NCBI GenBank assembly: GCA_047602465.1
Contig: JASGHF010000001.1
Location: forward strand, 62,001 to 126,000
Source: JADZAI01 sp047602465
Lineage (GTDB): Bacteria > Pseudomonadota > Alphaproteobacteria > Micropepsales > Micropepsaceae
Direction: 5' to 3'
Length of the DNA: 64,000 nt
The notes beneath the pieces were generated by a model. It was not told the DNA's origin, did no database searches, and was given only the letters and a program-made list of their open reading frames with translations. The position numbers and the translations under genes are program-made. Positions 10,066-18,314 of the stretch are shown here, one piece after another (position 1 is the stretch's first letter; every line of letters begins with the position of its first letter).

Positions 10066-10644
10066 ATGGCTGCTGAACGCGAACGCCGTCCCCGTCGCAA
10101 CGAAGAGCGCGAGCGCGACTCCGAGTTCACGGACAAGCTCGTCCACATCAATCGCGTCGCCAAGGTGGTGAAGGGCGGCAAGCGCTTCGGCTTTGCTGCG
10201 CTCGTCGTCGTCGGCGACCAGAAGGGCCGCGTGGGCTTCGGTCACGGCAAGGCCCGTGAAGTGCCGGAAGCCATCCGCAAGGCGACCGAAGCCGCGAAGC
10301 GCGGCCTCATCAAGGTCGCCCTCAAGGAAGGCCGCACGATCCATCACGAAGCCGAAGGCCACTGGGGCGCCGGCAAGGTGAAGCTGCGCCCGGCTCCGAC
10401 CGGCACCGGCATCATCGCGGGCGGTCCGATGCGCGCGATCTTTGAATCGCTCGGCATTCACGACATCGTCGCGAAGTCGGTCGGCACTTCGAACCCGTAC
10501 AACATGGTCCGTGCGACCTTCGACGCCCTGAAGAACGGCCACTCGCCGCGCTCGATCGCCGCCAAGCGCGGCAAGACGGTCGCCGAGCTGTTCTCGCGCA
10601 AGGACGCCGAAGCTGCGGCCCTGGCCGCCGAACAGGCCGCCTGA
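10066..10644 (+). CDS. rpsE: Ribosomal protein S5
   Basis: S5, 192 residues, at the mRNA entry site, where it influences accuracy. The double-stranded-RNA-binding-like N-domain holds RVAKVVKGGKRFGFAALVVV, followed by the GRVGFGHGKAREVPEAI signature. A basic N-terminal stretch of about 20 residues and an Ala-rich tail flank the conserved part, as in other alphaproteobacteria. A GAGGAG precedes the ATG. Confidence 0.97.
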   Translation: MAAERERRPRRNEERERDSEFTDKLVHINRVAKVVKGGKRFGFAALVVVGDQKGRVGFGHGKAREVPEAIRKATEAAKRGLIKVALKEGRTIHHEAEGHWGAGKVKLRPAPTGTGIIAGGPMRAIFESLGIHDIVAKSVGTSNPYNMVRATFDALKNGHSPRSIAAKRGKTVAELFSRKDAEAAALAAEQAA

Positions 10645-10663
10645 GACTTAAGGAAGCGGAACG

Positions 10664-10852
10664 ATGTCCGACCAGAAGAAGACCGTCACGGTCACCCAGC
10701 TCCGCAGCGCGAACCGCCGCACCGAAGACCAGGCGGCCACGCTGCGCGGTCTCGGTCTGCGGAAGATCCGCAGCACCAGCACGCTTGAAGACACGCCCGC
10801 CGTGCGCGGGATGATCAACAAGGTCTCGCACCTTGTGAAAGTTGAAGGCTGA
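10664..10852 (+). CDS. rpmD: Ribosomal protein L30
   Basis: L30, 62 residues, a small 50S protein. The family pattern VTQLRSANRRTEDQAATLRG then GLRKIRSTSTLEDTPAVRGM is complete, and the length is usual. It lies between rpsE and rplO as expected. AAGGAAG lies just upstream of the ATG. Confidence 0.95.
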   Translation: MSDQKKTVTVTQLRSANRRTEDQAATLRGLGLRKIRSTSTLEDTPAVRGMINKVSHLVKVEG

Positions 10853-10857
10853 ACGCC

Positions 10858-11427
10858 ATGAACCTCAATGAACTCAAGGGCCAGCCCGGCTCGCACAAGC
10901 GCTCCAAGCGTCTCGGCCGCGGCATCGGCTCCGGCAAGGGCAAGACGTCGGGCAAGGGCGTGAAGGGTCAGAAGGCCCGTTCGGGTATCGCCATTCACGG
11001 CTTCGAAGGCGGCCAGATGCCGCTGCACATGCGTATGCCGAAGCGCGGCTTCAACAACATCTTCGCCCGCGATTTCGCGGCCGTGAATGTCGGAGACGTG
11101 CAGCAGGCGATCGACGCCGGCCGCCTGAAGGTGGAAGGCGTCCTGAACGCCGCCGCTCTCAACGCTGCGGGCCTCGTCGCGAAGTCGAAGGACGGCGTCC
11201 GCCTCCTTGCGCGCGGCGAGCTGAAGACCAATGTCTCGTTCGAAGTCGCCCATGCTTCTGCCGCTGCGATCGCCGCGGTGGAGAAGGCGGGCGGCAAGGT
11301 GACGGTGACCGGTGTGAAGGCGAAGCCCGAGAACAAGGGCCGCGTCGGTAAGCCGGTCGGCAAGCGCCAGCAGCGTCGCATCGACTCGGCCAAGCGCCGG
11401 GCCGAGCGTTCGGGCGCCGCCGCCTAA
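10858..11427 (+). CDS. rplO: Ribosomal protein L15 with basic C-terminal tail
   Basis: L15, a late 50S assembly protein. The Gly-rich N-terminal arm (GRGIGSGKGKTSGKGVKGQK) and the body with GFEGGQMPLHMRMPKRGF are typical. At 189 residues it exceeds the E. coli protein (144) by a C-terminal extension of about 35-40 residues rich in Lys, Arg and Ala. Such tails occur in alphaproteobacterial L15. It lies six bases after rpmD and 45 before secY. Confidence 0.95.
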   Translation: MNLNELKGQPGSHKRSKRLGRGIGSGKGKTSGKGVKGQKARSGIAIHGFEGGQMPLHMRMPKRGFNNIFARDFAAVNVGDVQQAIDAGRLKVEGVLNAAALNAAGLVAKSKDGVRLLARGELKTNVSFEVAHASAAAIAAVEKAGGKVTVTGVKAKPENKGRVGKPVGKRQQRRIDSAKRRAERSGAAA

Positions 11428-11472
11428 TCGGACATCCGCCGGGCGCTGCCCGGCGGCTCAGGGAGCGATTAA

Positions 11473-12807
11473 ATGGCGTCCGCCGCCGAGCAACTTGCCG
11501 CGAACCTGAATTTCTCCTCGTTCGCGAAGGCGACCGAGCTGCGCCAGCGTATCTGGTTCACGCTCGGCGCCCTGATCGTCTTCCGTATCGGCACCTACAT
11601 CCCGATGCCGGGCATCGATCCGGCGGCGTTCAAGTCGGCGTTCGATGGCCAAGCGCAGGGCATCCTGGGCATCTTCAACATGCTGGCCGGCGGCGCCGTC
11701 GGTCGCATGGCGATTTTCGCCCTCGGCATCATGCCGTACATCTCGGCCTCCATCATCGTTCAGCTGCTGGCGACCGTGTCGCCGCGGCTCGAAGCGCTGA
11801 AGAAGGAAGGTGAGGCGGGCCGCAAGGCGCTGAATCAGTACACGCGCATGGGTACTGTCGTGCTCGCCGCGATCCAGGCCTTCGGTATCGGCGCGGGCCT
11901 TCAGAATTCGGGCGTCGTCCTCAATCCGGGGCCGTTCTTCCTCGCCTCCACGGTCATCACGCTGACCGGCGGCGTCATGTTCCTGATGTGGCTGGGCGAA
12001 CAGATCACGTCGCGCGGCGTCGGCAACGGCATCTCGCTGATCATCTTCTCCGGCATCGTCGCGGCCTATCCGGGCGCTTTCTACCAGGTGTTCGAATCCG
12101 GCCGTAACGGCTCGGTCTCGCCCTTCGGTATCGTCCTGTTCTTCATCATCCTGATCGCGACGATCGGCGTCATCGTCTATGTCGAGCGGGCCCAGCGCCG
12201 GCTGCTGGTGCAGTATCCCAAGCGCCAGGTCAGCCAGAACCGTCAGACGGGCGGCGAGTCCTCGCACCTGCCGCTGAAGATCAACACGGCCGGCGTGATT
12301 CCGCCGATCTTCGCCTCGTCGCTGCTGCTGCTGCCGTTGACCTTCCTTCAGTTCCAGAAGGAAGCGCCGGAATGGCTGCAGACGGTCGCGATCTACCTGA
12401 ATCACGGCCAGCCGCTCTATATGGCGCTTTACGGCCTGCTGATCGTGTTCTTCTGCTTCTTCTACACGGCGATCGTCTTCAATCCGGCCGATACCGCCGA
12501 CAACCTGAAGAAGTATGGCGGCTTCATTCCCGGCATCCGTCCCGGCAAGCGCACCGCCGACTATATCGACTACGTGCTCACCCGCCTCACCGCCGTCGGC
12601 GCGATCTACATGGTCGGCGTCTGTCTCGTGCCGGAGTTCATTCTCAACGCCTATGGTCAGGGTTTCGCCTGGCACTTCGGCGGCACCTCGCTGCTGATCC
12701 TTGTCAGCACCACCATGGACACCGTCGCCCAGGTGCAGAGCCACCTGCTTGCCCACCAGTATGAGGGACTGATCAAGAAGTCCCGCCTGAAGGGTGCGCG
12801 GAGATGA
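11473..12807 (+). CDS. secY: Protein translocase subunit SecY
   Basis: SecY, 444 residues, the channel subunit of the SecYEG inner-membrane translocon. Ten hydrophobic segments can be traced. The first follows RIGTYIPMPGIDP, the plug-region stretch FNMLAGGAVGRMAIFALGIM is present, and the cytoplasmic loop with QRRLLVQYPKRQV, important for SecA and ribosome docking, lies mid-protein. Length is normal. It overlaps adk by four bases (ATGA). Confidence 0.97.
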   Translation: MASAAEQLAANLNFSSFAKATELRQRIWFTLGALIVFRIGTYIPMPGIDPAAFKSAFDGQAQGILGIFNMLAGGAVGRMAIFALGIMPYISASIIVQLLATVSPRLEALKKEGEAGRKALNQYTRMGTVVLAAIQAFGIGAGLQNSGVVLNPGPFFLASTVITLTGGVMFLMWLGEQITSRGVGNGISLIIFSGIVAAYPGAFYQVFESGRNGSVSPFGIVLFFIILIATIGVIVYVERAQRRLLVQYPKRQVSQNRQTGGESSHLPLKINTAGVIPPIFASSLLLLPLTFLQFQKEAPEWLQTVAIYLNHGQPLYMALYGLLIVFFCFFYTAIVFNPADTADNLKKYGGFIPGIRPGKRTADYIDYVLTRLTAVGAIYMVGVCLVPEFILNAYGQGFAWHFGGTSLLILVSTTMDTVAQVQSHLLAHQYEGLIKKSRLKGARR

Positions 12808-13388
12808 ACCTGATCCTGCTGGGCCCGCCGGGGGCGGGGAAGGGGACGCAGGCGCAGCGTCTTGAGGCCTCTCATGGCCTCAAGCAGCTGTCGACGGGCG
12901 AGATGCTTCGGGCCGCCATCGCGGCCGACACGGCGGTCGGCCGTCAGGCCAAGGCGATCATGGACCGGGGCGATCTGGTGCCGGATGCCGTCGTCATCGG
13001 CATCATCGCCGATCGTCTGGCCGATCCCGACTGCGCCAAAGGCGCGCTGTTCGACGGGTTCCCGCGCACGGCCGTCCAGGCCGATGCCCTCGACGCCCTG
13101 CTGGCAGAGCGCGGTTCCAGGCTCGACGTCGTGATCCAGCTCGAGGTCGACGACGCCATTCTCATTCAGCGCATCGCCCACCGCGCCGCCGAAAACGAGG
13201 CGGCGGGCCGGGAAGTGCGCTCCGACGACCGGCCGGACGTGTTTCCGAACCGACTCGCCAAGTATCACCGCGATACGGCCCCGCTGATCGCGCACTACAG
13301 GAACAAGGGTCTTCTGAAGACGGTGGACGGGATGCAGGCGGTGGAAACCGTTGCAGCCCAGATTTCCGCCATTCTGGAGGCCGTCTAG
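12804..13388 (+). CDS. adk: Adenylate kinase, short-LID type
   Basis: Adenylate kinase, 194 residues, interconverting AMP, ADP and ATP in the cytoplasm. The P-loop GPPGAGKGT is at residues 7-15 and the AMP-binding DGFPRT at 84-89. The LID region (about 128-150) is short and has no Cys4 zinc site, so this is the short form, common in this class. It is coupled to secY by a four-base overlap. It ends the spc transcript as far as can be seen; a promoter follows in the gap. Confidence 0.96.
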   Translation: MNLILLGPPGAGKGTQAQRLEASHGLKQLSTGEMLRAAIAADTAVGRQAKAIMDRGDLVPDAVVIGIIADRLADPDCAKGALFDGFPRTAVQADALDALLAERGSRLDVVIQLEVDDAILIQRIAHRAAENEAAGREVRSDDRPDVFPNRLAKYHRDTAPLIAHYRNKGLLKTVDGMQAVETVAAQISAILEAV

Positions 13389-13413
13389 CTACGGATTTTC
13401 TTAAGGAATCGCG

Positions 13414-13441
13414 TTGACGGCGGGGGTTGCCTGAGTATACT
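13414..13441 (+). promoter_or_regulatory. Sigma-70-type promoter before rpsM
   Basis: TTGACG (13414-13419) and TATACT (13436-13441) are separated by 16 bases, close to the housekeeping consensus. Transcription would start near 13449 and give a leader of about 120 bases before rpsM. It shows that the alpha-operon genes can be transcribed separately from the spc genes upstream. Confidence 0.7.
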
Positions 13442-13530
13442 CCGCCGCTCAATTTTGAACCCCCGACTCTGGCGCCCGGAACAGGCGATATGCGGCCTTT
13501 AGCGCCGCTTGTCGCAGGTTCCGCTTTAGC

Positions 13531-13547
13531 GTCCGGCCATGCCGGAC
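13531..13547 (+). promoter_or_regulatory. Leader hairpin before rpsM
   Basis: GTCCGGC (13531-13537), a three-base loop CAT, and GCCGGAC (13541-13547) form a perfect 7-bp stem. It stands 9 bases upstream of the rpsM Shine-Dalgarno AGGAG (13557-13561), a position suited to translational control. A regulatory role is inference only. Confidence 0.4.
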
Positions 13548-13568
13548 AGGAAAACTAGGAGACTGACG

Positions 13569-13937
13569 GTGGCGCGTATCGCTGGCGTGAACATTCCGAC
13601 GGGCAAGCGCGTTCATATCGCGCTCCGTTACATCCATGGCATCGGGCCGAAGCATTCGGCTGCGATCTGCGAGCAGCTTCGCATCGACGAGGCGCGCCGC
13701 GTCAACCAGCTCTCGGACGCTGAAGTCATTCAGATCCGCGAAATCATCGACCGCGACTACGTGGTCGAGGGCGATCTTCGTCGCGAAACCGCGATGAACA
13801 TCAAGCGCCTCATGGACCTCGGCTGCTATCGCGGCCTTCGTCACCGCAAGAACCTGCCGGTGCGCGGTCAGCGCACGCACACGAACGCCCGCACCCGCAA
13901 GGGTCCCGCCAAGGCGATCGCCGGCAAGAAGAAGTAA
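13569..13937 (+). CDS. rpsM: Ribosomal protein S13
   Basis: S13, 122 residues, in the 30S head, contacting the P-site tRNA and the 50S subunit. The start is taken as GTG at 13569: AGGAG at 13557-13561 is 7 bases away and the product then begins (M)ARIAGVNIPTGKRV like the family. An ATG at 13539 in the same frame would add ten unrelated residues, has no ribosome-binding site and lies in the loop of a leader hairpin. The basic tail RGQRTHTNARTRKGP is typical. First gene of the alpha operon. Confidence 0.95.
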   Translation: MARIAGVNIPTGKRVHIALRYIHGIGPKHSAAICEQLRIDEARRVNQLSDAEVIQIREIIDRDYVVEGDLRRETAMNIKRLMDLGCYRGLRHRKNLPVRGQRTHTNARTRKGPAKAIAGKKK

Positions 13938-13950
13938 GGGCTAGGCTGTC

Positions 13951-14340
13951 ATGGTCGAGAAGAAGACGCGCGTTCGTCGTAAAGAGCGCAAGAACATCAC
14001 CTCGGGCGTCGCCCATGTGGTGGCTTCGTTCAACAACACGATGATCACGATCACCGATGCCCAGGGCAACGCGATTTCGTGGTCGTCGGCCGGCACGATG
14101 GGCTTCAAGGGTTCGCGCAAGTCGACCCCGTATGCCGCCCAGATGGCCGCCGAAGATGCCGGCCGCAAGGCCGCCGAACACGGCGTGAAGCTGCTCGAAG
14201 TCGAAGTGTCGGGTCCGGGTTCGGGCCGCGAGTCGGCGCTGCGTGCGCTGCAGGCGACCGGCTTCACGATCACCTCGATCCGCGACGTCACGCCCATTCC
14301 GCATAATGGCTGCCGTCCGCCGAAGCGCCGCCGCGTCTGA
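13951..14340 (+). CDS. rpsK: Ribosomal protein S11
   Basis: S11, 129 residues, on the 30S platform next to the mRNA exit. Family sequences are ITSGVAHVVASFNNTMITIT and the C-terminal TPIPHNGCRPPKRRRV, which is nearly invariant in bacteria. It lies 13 bases after rpsM and 43 before rpoA. Confidence 0.97.
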   Translation: MVEKKTRVRRKERKNITSGVAHVVASFNNTMITITDAQGNAISWSSAGTMGFKGSRKSTPYAAQMAAEDAGRKAAEHGVKLLEVEVSGPGSGRESALRALQATGFTITSIRDVTPIPHNGCRPPKRRRV

Positions 14341-14383
14341 TCTGGCTGCTTCGTCTCTTTAGTTTTCCGAATTGGAGTCGCCC

Positions 14384-15403
14384 GTGGTCCAGGCCAATTG
14401 GCAGAACCTGATCAAGCCCGCCAAGCTCGTCGTCGAGACGGGCCATGGCGGCAACTCGTCGGCCACGATGGTCGCCGAGCCGCTGGAGCGGGGCTTCGGC
14501 CTCACGCTCGGCAACGCGCTGCGCCGCATCCTGCTGTCGTCGCTTCAGGGCGCCGCCGTCACGTCGATCCAGATCGACGGCGTGCTGCATGAATTCTCGT
14601 CGATCCCGGGCGTCCGCGAGGACGTGACCGACATCGTGCTCAACGTGAAGTCGCTGGCGATCAAGATGCCGGCCGACCAGGGCGTGAAGCGCCTGACGCT
14701 GCGCGCCACCGGCCCGGGCGAAGTCAAAGCCTCGCAGATCACGCCGGTCGCCGATGTCGAGATCCTGAACCCGGACCTCGTGCTCTGCACGCTCGACCAG
14801 GGCGCTTCGATCCGCATCGAGTTCACCGTCACCTCGGGCAAGGGCTATGTCCCGGCCGAGAAGAACCGTCCCGAAGATGCGCCGATCGGCCTCATCCCGG
14901 TCGACAGCCTGTTCTCGCCGGTCCGCAAGGTCTCCTACAAGGTCGAGAACACCCGCGAGGGCCAGATCCTCGACTACGACAAGCTGACCATGCAGGTGGA
15001 AACCAACGGCGCGCTCTCGGCCGAGACGGCCGTCGGCCTCGCGGCCCGCATCCTGGTCGACCAGCTCGGCACCTTCATCGGCTTCGAAGAGCCGGCGGAA
15101 GCCAAGAAGGACGAGCCCAAGCCCGAACTCGCGTTCAATCCGGCTCTGCTGAAGAAGGTCGACGAGCTGGAGCTGTCGGTCCGTTCGGCCAACTGCCTGA
15201 AGAACGACAACATCGTCTATATCGGAGATCTCATCCAGAAGACCGAAGGCGAGATGCTCCGCACGCCGAATTTCGGCCGCAAGTCGCTCAACGAGATCAA
15301 GGAAGTTCTCGCCAATATGGGTCTCCACCTCGGCATGGAAGTGCCCGGCTGGCCGCCCGAGAACATCGACGATCTCGCCAAGCGTTACGAAGACCAGTTC
15401 TGA
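14384..15403 (+). CDS. rpoA: RNA polymerase alpha subunit
   Basis: Alpha subunit, 339 residues with a GTG start at 14384. GGAG at 14374-14377 lies six bases away, and the product begins (M)VQANWQNLIKPAKL as in the family. An in-frame TTG at 14372 overlaps that Shine-Dalgarno and is rejected. The N-terminal domain (to about residue 235) dimerises and assembles the enzyme. The C-terminal domain with LELSVRSANCLKNDN binds UP elements and activators. Its placement between rpsK and rplQ is universal in proteobacteria. Confidence 0.97.
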   Translation: MVQANWQNLIKPAKLVVETGHGGNSSATMVAEPLERGFGLTLGNALRRILLSSLQGAAVTSIQIDGVLHEFSSIPGVREDVTDIVLNVKSLAIKMPADQGVKRLTLRATGPGEVKASQITPVADVEILNPDLVLCTLDQGASIRIEFTVTSGKGYVPAEKNRPEDAPIGLIPVDSLFSPVRKVSYKVENTREGQILDYDKLTMQVETNGALSAETAVGLAARILVDQLGTFIGFEEPAEAKKDEPKPELAFNPALLKKVDELELSVRSANCLKNDNIVYIGDLIQKTEGEMLRTPNFGRKSLNEIKEVLANMGLHLGMEVPGWPPENIDDLAKRYEDQF

Positions 15404-15416
15404 GAAAGATACAGCC

Positions 15417-15848
15417 ATGCGCCACGGAAATTCGGGCCGCAAGTTCAACCGCACCCACGCTCACCGCGCCGCCATGTTCTCCAACATGGCCGCCGCTCTG
15501 GTGAAGCACGAGCAGATCAAGACCACGCTTCCCAAGGCGAAGGATCTCCGTCCGATCGTCGAGAAGCTCATCACCGTCGCCAAGCGCGCGAACGACAAGA
15601 CCCGTCTTGCCGCCCGCCGCCAGCTCATCGCCGAGATCGGCGACGAAGCGTCGGCCGCCAAGATCATCGACGTTCTGGCCCCGCGTTATGCCGGCCGCTC
15701 GGGCGGGTATCTGCGCGTGCTGAAGGCCGGCATCCGCTTCGGCGACGCCGCCCCGATGGCGATCATCGAGTTCGTCGAGCGCGACGTCACCGCCAAGGGC
15801 AAGGATTCCGGCCCGGTGGACGTCCGCGAGGAAGCCGAAGCCGCGTAA
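15417..15848 (+). CDS. rplQ: Ribosomal protein L17
   Basis: L17, 143 residues, near the exit tunnel of the 50S subunit. The opening MRHGNSGRKFNRTHAHRAAM and GGYLRVLKAGIRFGDAAPMA are family stretches. An acidic C-terminal tail of about 20 residues follows. It is the last gene of the ribosomal array and is followed by a strong hairpin terminator. Confidence 0.97.
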   Translation: MRHGNSGRKFNRTHAHRAAMFSNMAAALVKHEQIKTTLPKAKDLRPIVEKLITVAKRANDKTRLAARRQLIAEIGDEASAAKIIDVLAPRYAGRSGGYLRVLKAGIRFGDAAPMAIIEFVERDVTAKGKDSGPVDVREEAEAA

Positions 15849-15874
15849 GCGCTTCGAAAACCGAGACAGGGAAG

Positions 15875-15901
15875 GGGCGGCTCAGATCGAGCCGCCCTTT
15901 T
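15875..15901 (+). terminator. Rho-independent terminator of the ribosomal array
   Basis: GGGCGGCTC (15875-15883), loop AGATC, and GAGCCGCCC (15889-15897) make a perfect 9-bp stem followed by TTTT. It ends the rplQ transcript. It overlaps the last codons of the convergent membrane-protein gene, so it may work for one direction mainly. Confidence 0.85.
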
Positions 15902-16796
15902 CGTTTTCGGTGTCCGGCTGCGCGGCGTCGGCCTGCTTGATGGCCTCCAGGACGGCATCTCGCTCCTTCCATTCGCGCGGCGTGGGAATGCCGATCCCCA
16001 TCTTGTGGGCATAGACGAGCGACAGGTAGGTGGTCACCAGCGCGGCGCCGAGAAACTCGACGAACTGTCCCAGGATCATCCGCGCCGTCACCTGCGCCAG
16101 GGCTGAGCTGTCGACGATGACCAGCTTGACGAGCCACCCGAGGATCAATCCTGCGATCAGCAGAAACAGAAAGAAGCCGAGAAAAGCCAACGCCATGCGC
16201 CAGACGCTTCGTCCGGTCATGTTGATGGAGCGCGACAGCGTCATCTCCCGGTCACCTATCGACGTACTGGGGAAGATCAGCGACACGCGCAACGCCAGAA
16301 GGCCGAAGCCGATGAGAACGAACACCGGTATCCATTGCGCCAGCGCCGGCGGCATCGCGGGCGCAACGATGGCGATCGCCAGCGCGACCAGAACGCCCAG
16401 AAATATGCCGATCAGCGCAATCAGCAGGGTGTAGCCGCAGTAGACCGCGATCGAAGGCCACAGGCTGCGTTCCGGCATTTTGACATGGCCGATGATGTGG
16501 CGATGGCTCTGAACGGCGAAGCCTGACGCCGCGGCGATGCCGAAGGCTGAGATGCCGAGCAACATCGCCCACTGGATCGCGGTCGGGCCTGCCGCAAAGC
16601 GCCCAGTCGCCGCATAGAGGGCCTGCGCGCGGAGGGCGTCCGCAATTGCGCCGTCAGGATCGAAGAACGGCCAGAGATTGAGGGCCACGACCGGGGCGCC
16701 CCAAAGAACCATCTGCTTTAAGGTTCTGCCGAAACTGTCAAACAGAAAGCCAAATGAGCGAAAGACGAAATCGGTATCCTTAAGTCCAAAATCCAT
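15882..16796 (-). CDS. Hypothetical polytopic membrane protein
   Basis: A 304-residue protein with about six hydrophobic segments (near residues 30-45, 75-92, 112-145, 153-172, 200-225 and 240-262) and a charged C-terminal tail. An amphipathic N-terminus (FVFRSFGFLFDSFGRTL) precedes the first segment. I do not recognise the family and see no catalytic motif. A GGGGGA run lies before the ATG. It converges on rplQ, sharing the terminator stem with its own 3' end, and diverges from the Do-type protease gene with about 130 bases between. Confidence 0.7.
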   Translation of the reverse strand: MDFGLKDTDFVFRSFGFLFDSFGRTLKQMVLWGAPVVALNLWPFFDPDGAIADALRAQALYAATGRFAAGPTAIQWAMLLGISAFGIAAASGFAVQSHRHIIGHVKMPERSLWPSIAVYCGYTLLIALIGIFLGVLVALAIAIVAPAMPPALAQWIPVFVLIGFGLLALRVSLIFPSTSIGDREMTLSRSINMTGRSVWRMALAFLGFFLFLLIAGLILGWLVKLVIVDSSALAQVTARMILGQFVEFLGAALVTTYLSLVYAHKMGIGIPTPREWKERDAVLEAIKQADAAQPDTENEKGGSI

Positions 16797-16925
16797 GCCG
16801 CTATCCCCCTGTTCAGATGAGAGGCACAGAGTTCAAGGCTGGTCAACGGAACCATCAATCGGGCGTGATTGGCATCCTTGGCGCAGTGGATGCGTTATAA
16901 GGCCGTCCTCATCGTGACGGTGTCC

Positions 16926-18314
16926 ATGCGTACGATTCTCGCCCACCTCTTTGCAGGCTTTCTGGTCGCTTCCGCCTTCGCCCAGGATGCGCTCCCGCCG
17001 CCCGACGCAACACCGCCCGAAACCGCAGGCGACCTCTCCGCCACTTTCGCGCCCGTGGTGAAGCGCGTCGCCCCCGCCGTCGTGAATGTCTATGCCAAGA
17101 CCATCGTCCGGAACCCTTATGCCGGCGATCCCTTCTACGAGGAGTTCTACGGTCCGCAGCAGGACCGCACGCAGAACTCGCTGGGCAGCGGCGTCATTGT
17201 CCGCGACGACGGCCTCATCGTCACCAACAACCACGTCATCGAGGGCGCAGATGAACTCATCGTCGTCCTCTCCGACCGGCGCGAGTTCGAAGCGAAGGTC
17301 CAGCTTGCCGATCCGCGCACCGACATCGCGCTGCTGAAGGTCGATACCAAGGGCGAGAAGCTGCCCAGCGTCTCGATGCGTGACAGCGACACGGCGGAAG
17401 TCGGCGATCTCGTCCTCGCCATCGGCAACCCGTTCGGCGTGGGACAGACGGTAACGCTCGGAATCGTCTCGGCGGTCGCGCGCACCAATGTCGGCATTTC
17501 GGATTATCAGTCGTTCATCCAGACCGACGCCGCCATCAATCCCGGCAACTCCGGCGGCGCGCTCGTCACGGCGGATGGGCAGCTCATCGGCATCAACACC
17601 GCCATCTTCTCGCGCTCGGGCGGCTCCATCGGCATCGGCTTCGCGATCCCGTCCAACATGGTCCGCGCGACCATCGACGGGGCGGGTGAGGGCGGCAAGA
17701 TCGCCCGCGCGTGGCTCGGCGCCGAAACCCAGGAACTGACGCAGGACATCGCCTCTTCGCTCGGCCTCGACCGGCCGCAGGGCGTCATCGTCCGCTCGGT
17801 CTATCCCGGCGGCCCCGCCGATGCGGCCGGCATCAAGACCGGCGACGTCATCTGGAAGATCGACGGCTTCGAGGTGAACGATCCCTCCGCCGTCCGCTAC
17901 CGCATCGCCACCTCGGGCATCGGCAAGACGGCCAAGCTGGAAGGCCCCAAGGATGGGCAGTGGACCACCTGGAACGTGACGCTCGCCGCGCCCCCGGATG
18001 GCGACCGCACCACGATCACGCTGGATGGCCGCACGCCGATGCAGGGGGCGCAGGTCGCCAATCTCTCGCCTGCCTATGCCGACGAACTTGGCATCGCCGA
18101 TATGACCGGCGTCGTCGTGCTGGGGGCCGAGCGCCGCTCCATCGCCCGGCGCTATAATTTCCGCCCCGGCGACATCATCGTCCAGGTCAACGACGCGAAG
18201 ATCGACACGGTCTCCACGCTGGATACGGCGCTCAAGGGCGGCGAAGCTGCCGGCGGCTGGCGCATCGTCGTGAAGCGCGCCGGAACGCTCTACACGATCG
18301 AGGTCCACGCCTGA
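16926..18314 (+). CDS. Do/HtrA-family periplasmic serine protease with two PDZ domains
   Basis: With the ATG at 16926 the product has 462 residues and a signal peptide (MRTILAHLFAGFLVASAFA, cleavage before Gln20). The chymotrypsin-like domain carries the triad His103 (NNHVIEG), Asp133 (RTDIALLK) and Ser209 (NPGNSGG). Two PDZ domains fill about 250-340 and 365-462. Such proteases degrade or refold damaged envelope proteins. Earlier in-frame starts at 16869 and 16896 would add residues before the signal peptide and are less likely, though the Shine-Dalgarno is weak for all. Its stop overlaps the probable CTG start of rarA, suggesting coupling. DegP versus DegQ type cannot be decided. Confidence 0.9.
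   Translation: MRTILAHLFAGFLVASAFAQDALPPPDATPPETAGDLSATFAPVVKRVAPAVVNVYAKTIVRNPYAGDPFYEEFYGPQQDRTQNSLGSGVIVRDDGLIVTNNHVIEGADELIVVLSDRREFEAKVQLADPRTDIALLKVDTKGEKLPSVSMRDSDTAEVGDLVLAIGNPFGVGQTVTLGIVSAVARTNVGISDYQSFIQTDAAINPGNSGGALVTADGQLIGINTAIFSRSGGSIGIGFAIPSNMVRATIDGAGEGGKIARAWLGAETQELTQDIASSLGLDRPQGVIVRSVYPGGPADAAGIKTGDVIWKIDGFEVNDPSAVRYRIATSGIGKTAKLEGPKDGQWTTWNVTLAAPPDGDRTTITLDGRTPMQGAQVANLSPAYADELGIADMTGVVVLGAERRSIARRYNFRPGDIIVQVNDAKIDTVSTLDTALKGGEAAGGWRIVVKRAGTLYTIEVHA
18300..18303 (+). promoter_or_regulatory. Shine-Dalgarno for the CTG start of rarA
   Basis: GAGG lies 7 bases before the CTG at 18311, inside the last codons of the protease gene. It is the best ribosome-binding site in the neighbourhood and supports initiation at that unusual codon. 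Confidence 0.55.

Noticed and set aside
13539..13568. ATG at 13539 as start of rpsM
   Set aside because: No Shine-Dalgarno, adds ten residues absent from S13, and lies in a hairpin loop; GTG at 13569 fits on all counts.
14372..14383. TTG at 14372 as start of rpoA
   Set aside because: It overlaps the GGAG that serves the GTG at 14384, and the extra four residues are not in the family.
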